Shown here piece by piece: positions 23,480 to 35,416 of a DNA stretch of 64,000 nucleotides. Below the pieces are notes generated by a model that ran no database searches, was not told the origin of the DNA, and saw nothing but the letters and a program-made list of their open reading frames with translations. The stretch comes from Vicia villosa (lineage: Eukaryota > Streptophyta > Magnoliopsida > Fabales > Fabaceae): NCBI RefSeq assembly GCF_029867415.1, contig NC_081185.1, positions 71,707,553 to 71,771,552 on the forward strand. Reading direction: 5' to 3'. Made by a program: the position numbers and the translations under genes. Position 1 is the stretch's first letter. Each line of letters begins with the position of its first letter.

Positions 23480-24212
23480 AATGTTCGTTATTTAGTTTCC
23501 TTGAAAAACGACTCGAAAAAGACTCTCTTTTTTTGTTTTAATTATTAGGATGAATGCATGAATGCACACACAAGAGTTTTAAACAAACATGGCGTAGAAG
23601 GGTATAGTGGTCATGAAGTCACAACGCAAACCTCGCCCCAATGGTAAACTAAGGATAAGGATTTTTGTACCTGTAGAACGGGTTCTAGGGGTCTCAGAGT
23701 TTTTGCTCAACCTTAAAGATATGTTGATTGGTATCAATAAGAGAGTTTTCTCTGAGTGTAGTATCTGCGTGACAATTACTTCCGTAATCACCGCTCTACG
23801 TCCTAAAAAAGGCTTTAAGTTGGGTTAATGTGTTTCTAGGTCCTCCTGGTACAAATCAGTCTCGGAATTCATTGGCGCAGTTAATCACAACCAGCCAGGC
23901 AAATCCCAAGAGTAGATTTGAAAACCAAGATTAGAGGGTCTTCACCGGGAAGACATCCTCCATCCTATCTTATGTTGCACTCAAATCCGGGTGTAGGATT
24001 TCTCACCACAAGGGGGAATCAAGCCCTTTCCCGATACAGAATAAACAAAATAAACAAATATAAATGCATCAAACACATGAAATGACACAGAGGTTAGGCA
24101 GAACCTCTCTTGTTTGAGGGGGAATTTGGCATCCCTAATTCCTCCTTGGGGCTGGACCAGCAACAGGTCAACCATTGGTTTGGATGAAAAACCAAGGTTT
24201 TTAACACTTATA
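23480..24212 (-). other. Ogre 5' leader between PBS and ORF1
   Basis: No gene. It contains one more hairpin with the family B loop: on the + strand AAGA, TAG, AGG (23927-23937) pair with CCT, CTA, TCTT (23957-23971) around TCTTCACCGGGAAGACAT. Leader regions of this kind usually hold packaging signals. Confidence 0.55.
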
Positions 24213-24230
24213 TCCCCAGCAGAGTCGCCA
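24213..24230 (-). other. Ogre primer binding site (tRNA-Arg type)
   Basis: Minus strand TGGCGACTCTGCTGGGGA, complementary to a tRNA 3' end including CCA, six bases from the 5' LTR. Ogre elements are known to use tRNA-Arg; the match to a specific tRNA was not computed. Confidence 0.85.
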
Positions 24231-24777
24231 TTTTTCTGTGGTGTCGTTTTTTTACCTCCCCGTTTCACTTGGGAGGACGGCACGCTAGACCCTTCACGCG
24301 AAATTTGGAAGGAGAATGCGCCCGGGATGGGATGAATTTTGTTTCAGTTCTTCCTACGATATCACACGAACTTTCTTATTTGTCCTACGAGTAGGAAAGG
24401 GAAAAAAAGATCTCAACTAAACCCTAGGAGTTTGCTAAGTGTGGAGATTTCACCTAGACTAGAAATTCTGGAGTTCGGGGGGTCGGTTATACATAGGGAA
24501 GAGTTTAAGCACCCTACATATCCGTAGTACTCTACGGGAACCTTCTCTGTGTCATTGTGATTGTGTTTGTTGCTAAAGATTGGGAGAGTTTTTCCTTTGT
24601 GTTAGGAGAGAGAATGGAATTGATTTAAAAAGACAGACAGATAGACAAACTGACTATTTTTGGTATTTTATTAGCTCGCTGAGATTCCTTGTGAACCTCA
24701 TGCCTACATATCCCTAGTGGAAGTCAGAGCTTAATGTAGTTTGGGGAACTAACTAGGGAAATTAATTATTTTTGGTG

Positions 24778-26437
24778 CCTTGCTTGAAGCTCAAGGTTGA
24801 AGCTTTGAATTAAATCTCTGTTTACAGTAAAGAGACATGAAGTCATCTTTATAGAGAAGTACTTCTACTATTCTACCACAAACATTTAAAAGAGTGACAG
24901 AATAACTGAATTCATTTCATTAAGAGAATGACCTTACTTGGTTGACTGCAAGTATGCTAGTATCTCTTAAATGAAAGAAAGATGCTCGTCCAAATTAGGG
25001 AAAGTTAATCACATGTCTGGTTACACTGCCAGCTCATGCCTTTCAAAATCCTAAATGGGAGACTTGATTGAAATTAAAATGAAATGTAATGTTTGTTTGT
25101 TTGAATGTGGTAGAGTAGTAAAAATATCTCTCTATAGAGATAAGCTGTGTCTATCTACTGTATAAAAGATTTGACTTTAGCTGGCTTGAATGAGGCCCAA
25201 GCTTGAGGCTTTTGATTGATTTTATTGACTTATTGAAAGATAACTCTACTAGGGAGAAATTAAACTAAGGAGTTTTTGTGTTCTGTACAAAGCCCAGAAT
25301 TGAGGCTGACTCTAGTTGGAGAGTGTTTATTTGATGGATTTTATTTGGTGTTCTGTACAAAGCCTAGAATTCTGGCTGACTCTACTTAAGGAGACTCTAT
25401 TTGTGTGCCTTGTACAAAGCCCAAGGTTGTGGCTAACTACTGAGGATAACTGAGTTTTTTAAGACTATGGATGACTCTATTTTGTGTGCCTTGTACAAAG
25501 CCCAAGCTTGTGGCTGACTCTTACTGAGGATGGTTATTAATTTGTGCCTTGTATGAAGCCCAAGGTTGTGGCTACGCTAGCTAAGGGTAATATTATTTTC
25601 TGCCTTGTACAAAGCCCAAGGTTGTGGCGGACTCTTAAAGAACCTGAGTATGGAAGACTCTATGGGGGAAAGATCCTTGAGATTAGGAATCTTTGACACA
25701 GGGAAATATGGTTTATCTGCCTTGTACAAAGCCCAAGGTTGTGGCTAAAAATGAAAGACTCACTGGGGGAGTTTTATTCTGCTAGAGGTTCTAACAAACT
25801 GATTTATTTTTATGTTTTTTGGAAGCTAACCCTTTGCAAGGATTTTGATTTAGCTGGAGAAATTGACTATTAAAAGACTGAATTTTTATCATGTTTTTTG
25901 GAGGCTGACCCTTTCCAGGGGCTTTGACTCTTTTGGGGAATTTATCTTTTAAAGGAATAAATCTTTGGATTTTGAAGGAGTGATTTTGGAGGCTAACCCT
26001 TTCCAGGGGTTTTTATTGAAATGAAGGAATGATGTGGAGGCTAACCCTTTCCAGGGGTTTTGTGAAAAATGGCAGAAAGATTAACTAATGGAGACTTCTT
26101 GTTTTAAAGCCCAAGATTAAGGCTGACACTGACTGAGGATAAGCAAACATGAATCCTAGACTCTGCTAAGGAAGATTGATGAAGATAAGGGTGATAGAGA
26201 CTGTCCATGACTCTCATTCCAAAAAGTGTACTCAATATGAAATTGAGACAATCTTAGCTTGTTTAAAGTCTGGTTTAAAGAATGGAAGAAACTCACCAGG
26301 ATAGGCTAAAAGGTAACTAAAGACCTGTTCCTATGTTTATGAGAAACCTGATGGGTCCTTGTATACAAGCTTAAGAGGAAGCTGGAAATGCTTTTAAGGA
26401 GCCTGTGGGTCCTTGTACAAAGCCCAAGAGGAGGCTA
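24778..26437 (-). repeat. Hairpin family A array (5' LTR copy)
   Basis: Same constant-loop hairpins as 1202-2855. Some stems differ between LTRs: the imperfect TTCTG/CATAA pair near 1775 reads TTCTG/TAGAA here (one G-T wobble), and the G-T pair near 2146 is CCTTG/CAAGG here. Confidence 0.8.
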
Positions 26438-26520
26438 ATCGAGGGTCATCGAGGGTCCTTGTTATAGCACAAGAGAAAGCTATGTGGTTTTGAACTTATT
26501 TTGGCTTTAAGCAAATGGGT

Positions 26521-27022
26521 AAGAGGTTTCACCGGGAATAATTCCTCTTTGGATGGATGTGTCCTATTTTTGTTCTAAGGTTTTTGCCAAGATGTTTCAC
26601 CGGGAATAATTCATCTTGGGGGTTTGAACTACAGATCTCTAATTAGGAAAGAGCCCTCACCGGGAAGACATTCTCAATCCTAGGTCATATTCCTATAATA
26701 TATATATATATATATATATATAGTTTAACTGTCCTAGGGTTTACACTCAAACGTAGTTCTAAACAAATATATAAACAGTTCTATATTTGGCAGTAATTTA
26801 AATAAAAACTGTAAATTGAAAGCTTGTAAAGCCTAACCTGGATGGAGTGGAGGCCTTTGAAGAAGTATGTACAAAGCCTCAACAGCAATTTTTGTTGTTT
26901 TGATAACAGTTGAATATTTATGATAAACAGTTAAAGGTTTTTGAAAACAGAAGAAGTGAAGATGGACAAAGGTCACATGGGTATCTGAAGAGTTTCACCG
27001 GGAATAATGCCCTTCAAATACC
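26521..27022 (-). repeat. Hairpin family B array (5' LTR copy)
   Basis: AAGAGG 26521-26526 with CCTCTT 26544-26549 begins the array; GGTAT 26980-26984 with ATACC 27018-27022 ends it. Loops keep TTTCACCGGGAATAAT. Confidence 0.8.
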
Positions 27023-27686
27023 AGAAGAATGTTTTGAAAACAGAAAGAAGATTTTGTAAATAGAGTTTTTGAAAACAAACTATGAAAAGAAAAAGGTGTT
27101 GGGTCTTACACTCTATTAGAGGCCCATTGAAAATGAATGACTGTTTATGAGAAACAATTGGAAAATGATTGAAATGATATAAGGTTTTGTTGTTTGAAAA
27201 CCTTAATCATTTGTTTAATCGGAGACTGAAAACAGTTTTGAATATTGACAAAAGTCAACTTAATTAAGGTAAAGATGAAATCTATACCTAATTAAGACCT
27301 GAAAAATGAAGATCTGGCTCTGATCAAAGTGTGTTGCAGAGTTGTTGCAACGATCCAGATAGCTTCAGTGATCCTCCTGGAAGGTTTTGAGATGCTTAAC
27401 TTGGACTGAAAGTGCCCAGAACCTCTTGCTCGACCCCAACTGCAACAGCTCCAAGTGAGAGGTGAAGATGATGATCCCCCACGTACAGAAGTGTTTCAGA
27501 GGTTTGGATCACCTCTAAATGACTCCCCTAAGGTGTTTGAATACTTAATTCCAAAGGAAGAGCTCTGGTTTGAAGAATCCGAGTCTTCTTGCCAAAGAAC
27601 CTTTGAAAACCTTAAGTATGAAGAAAGAAGAGAGAAAGCAAGAATTATGTTGCTTTGGTGTGTTTTCTGAATGAGAAAGACCCCTC

Positions 27687-27694
27687 TATTTATA
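27687..27694 (-). promoter_or_regulatory. TATA box in Ogre 5' LTR
   Basis: Minus-strand TATAAATA in CTATAAATAGAGGGG, the presumptive promoter for the element's RNA; start expected near 27660. Confidence 0.6.
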
Positions 27695-28914
27695 GGAAAA
27701 TGGTTCAGAGCAAATGAACATAGCAAGCTTTCTTAGTGAAGTGAGTTTGGTTTCTTAGCCATGAAGAAATTTTGAAAATATCCCAAATGCAATGATGCAT
27801 TTTCGGGCTAGCTTCCCCAACCATTGATCTTGTATGATCTTAGGGAACATTTCTGATTCAGAGGAGAGTTCTAATTGGCTTAGAGCAAGATTCCTTGATG
27901 ATTCACCATTTGCCATAAATTTAAAAATGCAATCATTACATAATCACATGTTTTGGTTTTGGAATATTCTCTTCAAATATTTGTGTAATGATGCAAATGA
28001 TCTTCTCTTATCCTTGTAATGTTTCTGAGTTTGAGAGGTATCAATTAGTGTAAACACTTGCACAAAATCGCCAATTTCAAACTTATGCATGACCTATAGT
28101 TTCACTTCAAATGCCTAACTTTGATCAATCATATCTCTTAGCTCAAAATGAATTTGGAGAAGGTTGAGCACAATTTGGAAAGCCCTTAATATGTACTTTG
28201 ATTCATTAGTTTGGTGTTTGCCCAAATTCTTTAGGAAAGCCCTTAATATGTACTTTGATTAAAAGTTGTTTATTGGATCAAAATCTACAACTTTCATGTT
28301 GGAAGTTTTTTTCAGTTTGTAGGTGAAATTTTGAGAAAATCCCTTCCAAAGTTTGGCAAAAATGACTTCAAATATCATATATTGATGATTTAAAACTTCA
28401 AAAGTCATGGTTGACCAATATTTCCAAAAAGTTAAAGGTGATTCTGTGCAGTTGACTTTTTCAGATGAAGTGAATTCTTGGACTTTTGTGATGAATCAAA
28501 ATCTCCTCTTCAAATGAGTGATGTGAATCGATTATATTGAGGTAATAGGAGCTCTTGAGTCATGCTTTGAGTTTTAGATCCATGTCCTGATTAAAAGTCA
28601 ACTATCTTGGTGAATTAGGTCAAAAACCCTAATTGTCGACCAGATGAAATTGATGACTGTGGATCTTGGCTTGGAGTGTAATGCCCAATGGATATTGTCA
28701 TATGAGCTATTTGAAGATGATTGATGCCTTTGAGTGATCCTCTGGAGTTTTCTAGGGTTTCCCAAATGTGATCCCTAATTTTAGTCCTTGATGGGGCTCA
28801 AAACCCTAGACTGGGTATCAGATGAACAAGTGACTGCTCTGAGTATCTATTTTGTCTTTGATGAAAAGTCTAAAAGATATGGCATCTCAGGGGGTCAAAA
28901 ATTAGGGTATGACA

Positions 28915-29006
28915 AAAGTCTTTAGAAAAACTCAACTAAGTCTCATTAGGTAGATTCAACTAAGTCATCCCTTAGGGACTCAACTAAGTCTCTCCAAAAA
29001 AAGCTA
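28915..29006. repeat. 24-bp minisatellite, right half
   Basis: Three to four degenerate ACTCAACTAAGTCTC units immediately after the Ogre, continuing the array at 236-659. Confidence 0.85.
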
Positions 29007-29635
29007 GAGTCACCCACAACACTCCAATAAGGCTCCTCTACAACTCTCAAGGTGGGAAAGTAAACTAAAACACTCTAGTCTCTACAAGTCCTCGTGCTTG
29101 AGGGATTGTGTAGTTGAGTAATTGAAAGAGGCCGCAAGGGGCATGGTGGAGGCATGTGTTTCTCTCATATCATGCCTTTTATGGTTCTAGCGCCCGTTTG
29201 TGGGATTAGATGTCCCCTTCTTTAGATTCATAACCCATATTCCGTCCATATTGCATGGTCATATGGGGATGACGTGTGTTTAGTCCACAACGACGGAAAA
29301 AGAGTCGTGGGAGTTAACCATGTTCCTTGAATATCAGAGAATTAACTGTCCATTCTCTATAAGGTTACTATTTTCAATGAGACCTTTGATCTAGGCATAG
29401 CCTATTTATAAATACCTTAATGTTACATTTTAAAAACAACCTAACTCGAATACAGAAATACACACACAGACACGCACACATATAAACTTTTTCACCCCTA
29501 TGTGATTTATCTCTCAAGTCTCAACCCTACAATAAATCTTAAAGCCCTTGAGAACCCTTAATCATTAAAAATTGTCACACATTCATACTTTTAACAAGTA
29601 CAGCTCCAAAAAAAAATACATCTCCACTTCTTTTT
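29007..29635. other. Unassigned intergenic stretch
   Basis: No ORF of note. A TATA-like tract (TATTTATAAATACC near 29400) followed by a CA-rich stretch resembles the promoter part of an LTR, but I find no matching second copy or clear ends. Confidence 0.4.
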
Positions 29636-29644
29636 TTTATTTTT

Positions 29645-30998
29645 GGGTTAATACTACTTTACCCCCTGCCATATAGGCGAGATTCGGTTTACCCCCCTCT
29701 AAAAAAAAACTTATCGGACAAACCTTGCAAAATAAAGATTCCATCAAATTTGACCCTGATCAGTTTTTTTTGCCAAGATTCTTAGAATCTTGCCTACATG
29801 GCATTTTTGGTAGTGCTGACTGTACAGCACATTGCTTATGTGGCACAGTCAGCACTGCCACGTGGAATTTAAATTTTTTTAAAAATTCTTTTTTTTGAAA
29901 ATTTTTTTTATTAATTCTTTTTTTTTTAATTTCTTTTATTAATTTTGTTGATTTTTTTAAATTTTTTTTTTTAAAAATTAATATTTTTTTTACGTTTTTA
30001 TTATATATAAATTATAAAAAAATTGAAAAAGAATTATAAAAAATTGGAAAAATTAAAAAAAATTTACGTTTTTACGTTTTTATTAATTTTTTTTAAATTT
30101 TTTTTTCCAAAATTGTTTTACTGTTTTTTTTATTATTATTAAAATTTATTTTTATTATATATAAATTCGCAGGTATTTTCAAATCCGTACGTAAATCCAC
30201 AGGTATTGTCAAATTCGCAGTTAAATCCGCATGTATTTTTAAAGGTAAATCCACAGGTATTGTCAAATTCGCAGGTAAATCCGCATGTATTTTTAAAGGT
30301 AAATCCGCAGGTAATTTTAAATTTGTAGGTAAATCCGCAGGTATTGTCAAATCCGTAGGTAAATCCGCAGGTATTTTTAAATCCGTAGGTAAATCCGCAG
30401 GTATTGTCAAATTTGTAGGTAAATCCGCAGGTAAATTCGCAGGTAAATTCGCAGGTATTGTCAAATTCGCAGGTATTTTTAAAGGTAAATCCCCAGGTAT
30501 TGTCAAATTCGTAGGTAAATCCGCAGGTATTGTCAAATCCGTTGGTGAATCCGCAGGTATTTTTAAATCCGTACGTAAGTCCGCAGGTACTGTCAAATAT
30601 TTTTTAAAAACGTAAAAAAATATTAAATTTTTTTTAAAAAAATATTAAATTTTTTTAAAAAAAATTTAATTTTTTTTAGAAAAATAAATATTAATTTTAA
30701 AAAAAATATTATTTTTTTTTTTAAAAAAAAATTAGTTTTAAAAAAAAAAATCAATAAAATTTTTTTTAAAAAAAAATCCACGTGGCAGTGCTGACTGTGC
30801 CACATTGCTTATGTGTTGTACAGTCAGCACTACCAAAATTGCCATGTAGGCAAGATTCTAAGAATTTTGGCCAAAAAAATTGTTCGGGGTCAAATTTGAT
30901 GGAATCTTTATTTTGCAAGGTTTGTCCAATAAGTTTTTTTTTTAGAGGGGGTAAACCGAATCTCGCTTATATGGCAGGGGGTAAAGTAGTATTAACCC
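29645..30998. mobile_element. Non-autonomous Mutator-like element (MULE)
   Basis: Terminal inverted repeats of 221 bp (29645-29865 and 30778-30998) starting GGGTTAATACTACTTTACCC are flanked by the 9-bp duplication TTTATTTTT (29636-29644 and 30999-31007). Long TIRs plus a 9-bp TSD are the Mutator superfamily signature; the T-rich duplication is somewhat weak evidence on its own. Each TIR contains a 12-bp inverted pair AGTGCTGACTGT/ACAGTCAGCACT. No transposase. The interior is A/T homopolymer stretches around a minisatellite. Confidence 0.8.
30155..30596. repeat. 30-bp minisatellite inside the MULE
   Basis: Alternating units AAATCCGCAGGTATTGTC and AAATCCGTAGGT, about 15 copies. The minus strand stays open for 167 codons as a 10-residue repeat (IPADLPTDLT type), because the unit length is a multiple of three and lacks stops. 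I regard it as a repeat without evidence of translation. Confidence 0.85.
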
Positions 30999-31595
30999 TT
31001 TATTTTTTTATTCAATAATATATATTTTTATAAATAAACAAATAATGTGGCCAGAGGGATTAAACTCAAACCTTTAAATGATAGTGTTATACCCCAAAAT
31101 TTGCCCACATATTTTTCAAGAAAACTCCAATCTGAAAATTAAGGGTCTCATATAATCATGGATTATTTCAACAAATATCCTAACATATGAAACACTTAGT
31201 TTTTAGAATTTTTCGTATACAGTAATTTGGCCTGCAGTTGAATTTATTCTTACGCAAACGCCAAATACTGTGTATTACTTCACACATGCTATTTATTTAT
31301 TTACAGATAAATGGTACTGACACAATTGGTGCAGAGTTAAATCTTTTTGCAGGCGCAGAATCAGGAAACTCAGACTGTACTGGTAACAAGTAGATTATTA
31401 CTATCTTTTGTTTCCCACTAATTTTTGTACTATATTCCATTATTTTCAAAAATCTTTCAAATCTCTTTTTCAAAAATCAAATCTCTCTTTTTTCCAACAC
31501 TATCATACACTTTCTTTCAAATCTTACTTCCACTCAAATTTTCCTTTTGTACGGAATCACATCATTCCCCAACGTCTCTTTCCTTCTTTCCATTC

Positions 31596-31603
31596 TATAA
31601 ATA
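31596..31603 (+). promoter_or_regulatory. TATA box of solo LTR
   Basis: TATAAATA in CTATAAATACCTCTC, preceded by a pyrimidine-rich tract. Transcription would start near 31628. Confidence 0.65.
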
Positions 31604-31696
31604 CCTCTCATTTTCTTTCATAAAATCTCACATCAAATTCCAACTCATCTTTCAAATTCCTATCTCATATCTATTTTCTCTTCTTCCCTGACAAGA

Positions 31697-31864
31697 ATGG
31701 CAAAGTGGATAGAGACACTGTTTCTTACAGTCATCACCATTGCTACGGTGATCATGACTTTCTTCTGCCTACATAGTCCTGAAGAGTGTGGACCTGCAAT
31801 GGTTGCACTCCCAATCATCTACATGTTATCGTTCATAGCATGGGTTATCAATCGTCATTCTTAA
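31697..31864 (+). CDS. Small two-transmembrane protein ORF in solo LTR (55 aa)
   Basis: ATG at 31697, TAA at 31862-31864. It is the first ATG after the predicted start site (leader about 70 nt with no upstream ATG) and has a good initiation context (A at -3, G at +4). The peptide starts MAKWIETLF and has two hydrophobic segments, about 7-24 (LFLTVITIATVIMTFFC) and 33-52 (GPAMVALPIIYMLSFIAWVI), joined by a short loop with HSPEECG, and ends NRHS. It would be an integral membrane hairpin. I recognise no family. An LTR is not expected to encode protein, so it may be a chance ORF, a leader peptide or a captured gene. Confidence 0.4.
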   Translation: MAKWIETLFLTVITIATVIMTFFCLHSPEECGPAMVALPIIYMLSFIAWVINRHS

Positions 31865-34800
31865 AATTTGCCGTATTTCTTATTTCTTAAATGTACCGTT
31901 TATTCGTCGTACTGTTCAATATAGTATGTGATATTTGTACTGTCAGTATTAAATGTTGTACTATTTGTCATAATATTGCTTAATTACTAAGATAATATTT
32001 TGTGTGTTTTCTGCCAGTCAAATATTCCTATTTCTGTGCATTAAATGATTTTCAGGGTTATTATCGGTAATTTTGCCCGCATACCGTAAATATTAGTTAT
32101 TTATTATGTCTGTGTTTTTCTAACAAGTCATGTAAATAAACTTTCATTTTTCACATAAAACAAAAACAAAAAACAACAAAAAAGAAAATTAACTTTGACT
32201 GTTGATTTTTCACTCTAACTGCTACGTCAATACCTGAACAGTCAGTCGACAGCCAAACTGCTGGCAGTACAATTCTCAGTGTTTTGTACCATCAATCAAA
32301 TCAATCTTTCACAATTCAAAATTCCAAGATTTTTGTTCAAGAAGTCTTCTGAATATCACATGATTAGCAGAGACTCAACACTGCACAAAAATCAGGTACG
32401 CTTAACTGTCTCCTACACAAACAGTCCCTAATCAGGGTTTTTCTTGTTTTACAGGAGCAACAAGTTTTTGAGAGCTCAAATGGATTTCATACACATCCAT
32501 ATATCTCAAAGTACCATCATACAAATTTTCAAACTTCAATTCATTCAGACGCACCGTCAGCAGCTCAAACAGTCAACAGACGACCCGTTTGACCAAAAAA
32601 GTCAACAGACAGTCAAAAATGAAATTTTTTGTCAAAGTCCATATTTTGTCAAAGGATTCATCATTTGATCATTGGATGATCATAATTCATCAAGGAAAGA
32701 TCAAAAATCAACAAAACCCTAAGATTCAAAATTAGGGTTTTTGCCTGAAAAGTCAACTCAACTTTGACTGATCATAACTCTCTCATCCTTCATCCAAAAA
32801 ATTCAAACCAAAGCTTGTTTTGAAGGAAATTCAATTATCTTTCAAATGCCATTGATCCCATGGTCATTGGATTCACCATTTGAAAAATATGATCAAAGAC
32901 ATTACAGGTCATTTTCAAAGTCAACAAAAAGACACTTTTTTCAAAAGGACACACAAGGAGCTTCAAAAATCATTTTGACATGAGACCAAAGGCATTGGTT
33001 AGAGGACTCTTTGAGGTTTCCAAAAAGTGAAAGATCTCCTTCATATGACAAAAATTGAGGGATTTACACCTTGTTAAAGTTGGCTAAATTTTGGAAAATG
33101 CATGAAACCAACATTGTTCAAAATTGCATTTTTTCCAAATGGGGCCAAGTTTTCAGCATTCAAACATCATTTCCATGATGATATGGGCCTCCCACGACCA
33201 AGACTAAGCCCATACCTTTTTTTATCCATTTTTGCATGATTTTATCTTACTTTAAGATTAAAATTAAAAGGAAAATGCATGGATAAATGGTAGCTTACAA
33301 ATCAAGCATGACTCACCCCAAAGAATCTTCATCTTTCTGCAGAGAAGTAAAGGGCAAGGCAGGTGCATTGAAGGCAAGGTGACTTGGTCAAGAATTCAAG
33401 CTTTTTTTAATATTAAAGAATGCAAGAATTCAACAAAGGCAACTAGCTACATATTAGCTTCAATTCTAAGCACACATAGCTTATAAATAAGCTATCATAG
33501 TTCAGCAAACAAGGGGAGACGAGTTCAGAAGCATCCCTAAGCATATAGCATACTTGTAACCACTTGTAATTTTCAAAGAAACTTGAAATTCGAATTTTAA
33601 GTTTCAGTCCATTTCAATATAAAATAAACATTCAAACATCATCTCTGAGCTACACTGAATCAATTCCAATCATTTCCAACTCATAAACTTCACTGAATCG
33701 AGCTATATAAAGCCACGGTTTGTTCAAACTAAAACCAACTTATATCTCATAACTCACGCACATTTAACAAGATGTAGATGCATAATTGTGTTTGGTTTGA
33801 AGCTCTGGTCGTTTCTGGAGCTTCAATTGGACTTTAATGACTGTTTGTAGCATATACCATTTTAGGGTTTGCTTAGTTCAAAATTAGGGTTTTTCATTAG
33901 GGCCAAAATTAAGCAAAATTAAGGACATGGTTAAACTCAGCGGAACAAGACGAATCGAATGGTACCATTGCGCCAAATTTATTTATGCGTTTACCCCTAT
34001 TCGTAATTTTGCAGGTTTGAGGTTCATCAACTACAGCGCTTGTTTCATAAAAGCGCTGTAAAAGCCCTTGTCTGAAGGTTGAAGACGATGAGGTGTCTCC
34101 ACCTCATTGGACAGTCAGCGCGCGTACTTTTTTTAAATTCTCTCTGATTCTGTGCCTTGCAGGTCTATCTTCTACCACGTGCCTCAATTTCTGGACCCTC
34201 TGATTTCATTTAATGAATCATCCAATGATCCAGATCACGCATGCACACCATGCTCCCTCACAAATTACCACACAGGATCAGTATCCTTTTATTTTCTATT
34301 TTATTTTCTATTTTATTTAATTTCTTTGTTAAATTAATTAAAAATAGTTTTAAAAATCCAAAAAATACACAAAAAATATTTTTAGACTTCTAAAATAATA
34401 TACTATTTTCTGAAATAAAAATATTTTATTTTTCTTCAAAATTTCAATATTTTGCATAATTAATTAGTATATATTTATATATTTGCTTTTTAATTATTCT
34501 AACCAATCAAAAAAATCATCAAAAAAATTGTTCTTTATATTAAATATTGTTTATATATTATAAACTAATTTTGTACATATTTTGAATAATTCTCTTTTAA
34601 GTTTTAATTATTTGTATAATTATTTGCATAATTATGTTTTAATTAACTTAAATCAATTTCAAAAAACCAAAAAAAAATTAGTTTTGTTTTAAAATTAATT
34701 AATTAATATTTTGTACATATTTTGAACTTATTTCTAGGTTTGAATCAATTTTCATCTTTTTTCTTCATTTTAATTTAATTAATCATGCATTAATTATAAT

Positions 34801-35304
34801 TAAAATAAATCATAAAAAAAACCAAAAACATGCCTTTTATGTTTCTTGCAATTTAAATTCCTAGATAAATGTATAGGATGTCAAATTCATGTAAATAGGC
34901 TAGTTTACATTTCCTGCACAATCGATGTAATAGCGTAGATTTACTTTCCGCACTTTACATTTCCGCATTTTAATTTCCAGCAAATATAAACTGCGTGTAT
35001 GTCAAAGATAAAATTGAACCGTTAGATCACTAACTTCAAAGATAAATATCTGAATCCAATCACAATCACACTTGCACCTCTTGAGGTAATCCCTTCTCAT
35101 TCCTTTCAAAATCAAAGTCAAAATTCTACTGTTTCGAGTACAAAATCGAACCTTGCTTTTATATCCGGTGAAAGGATAGATTTTTAAAGGAAATAGGATA
35201 AAGACCTTACAACTCAGGGTAGACCTCCTAGTTTGCTTGCTCAAATCAAAACAAACAAAATTCTCATACACTGTTGATTTTTCAAAACTTTCAAAAAAGA
35301 CAAT

Positions 35305-35416
35305 ACTTTGTATACATCCAAACACGGGTTATTACAAAGTTAACGTTCTTTTCAAAATATCTTTCGAAAGATAAACAAGCATTTTGTATACATCCACACA
35401 CGGATCATTACAAAAT
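35305..35416 (+). repeat. Two constant-loop hairpins in solo LTR
   Basis: ACTTTGT 35305-35311 pairs with ACAAAGT 35334-35340, and ATTTTGT 35381-35387 with ACAAAAT 35410-35416. Both enclose a 22-nt loop beginning ATACATCCA. One stem pair changed from C-G to T-A. Confidence 0.6.

Larger units (their letters stand above)
660..28914 (-). mobile_element. Ogre-type Ty3/gypsy LTR retrotransposon (Tat lineage), nested host of a copia element
   Basis: The element runs on the minus strand from its 5' LTR (24237-28914) to its 3' LTR (660-5543). Removing the nested 5.25 kb copia element leaves about 23 kb, typical for Ogre. Ogre traits visible here are LTRs near 5 kb, LTR start TGTCATACCC on the minus strand, a PBS matching the 3' end of a tRNA-Arg-like sequence, an extra ORF1 before gag, order gag-pro-intron-RT-RNaseH-aRH-INT, and a 3' UTR full of tandem repeats. 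The flanks ACAGT (655-659) and AAAGT (28915-28919) may be a 5-bp target duplication with one mismatch. Numerous stops and frameshifts make this copy defective; mobilisation would need proteins from another copy. Confidence 0.95.
24237..28914 (-). repeat. Ogre 5' LTR (4678 bp)
   Basis: Direct repeat of 660-5543 in the same orientation, with scattered substitutions. It has two internal deletions relative to the other LTR: one between 28234 and 28260 filled by a copied 27-bp segment, one near 28364. Promoter-active LTR of the element by orientation. Confidence 0.95.

Noticed and set aside
24213..24230. Possible tRNA 3' end
   Set aside because: Only the terminal 18 nt match; position next to the LTR makes it a primer binding site.
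30093..30596. 167-aa repetitive protein
   Set aside because: The frame is a by-product of a stop-free 30-bp repeat inside a non-autonomous MULE; no promoter or homology seen.
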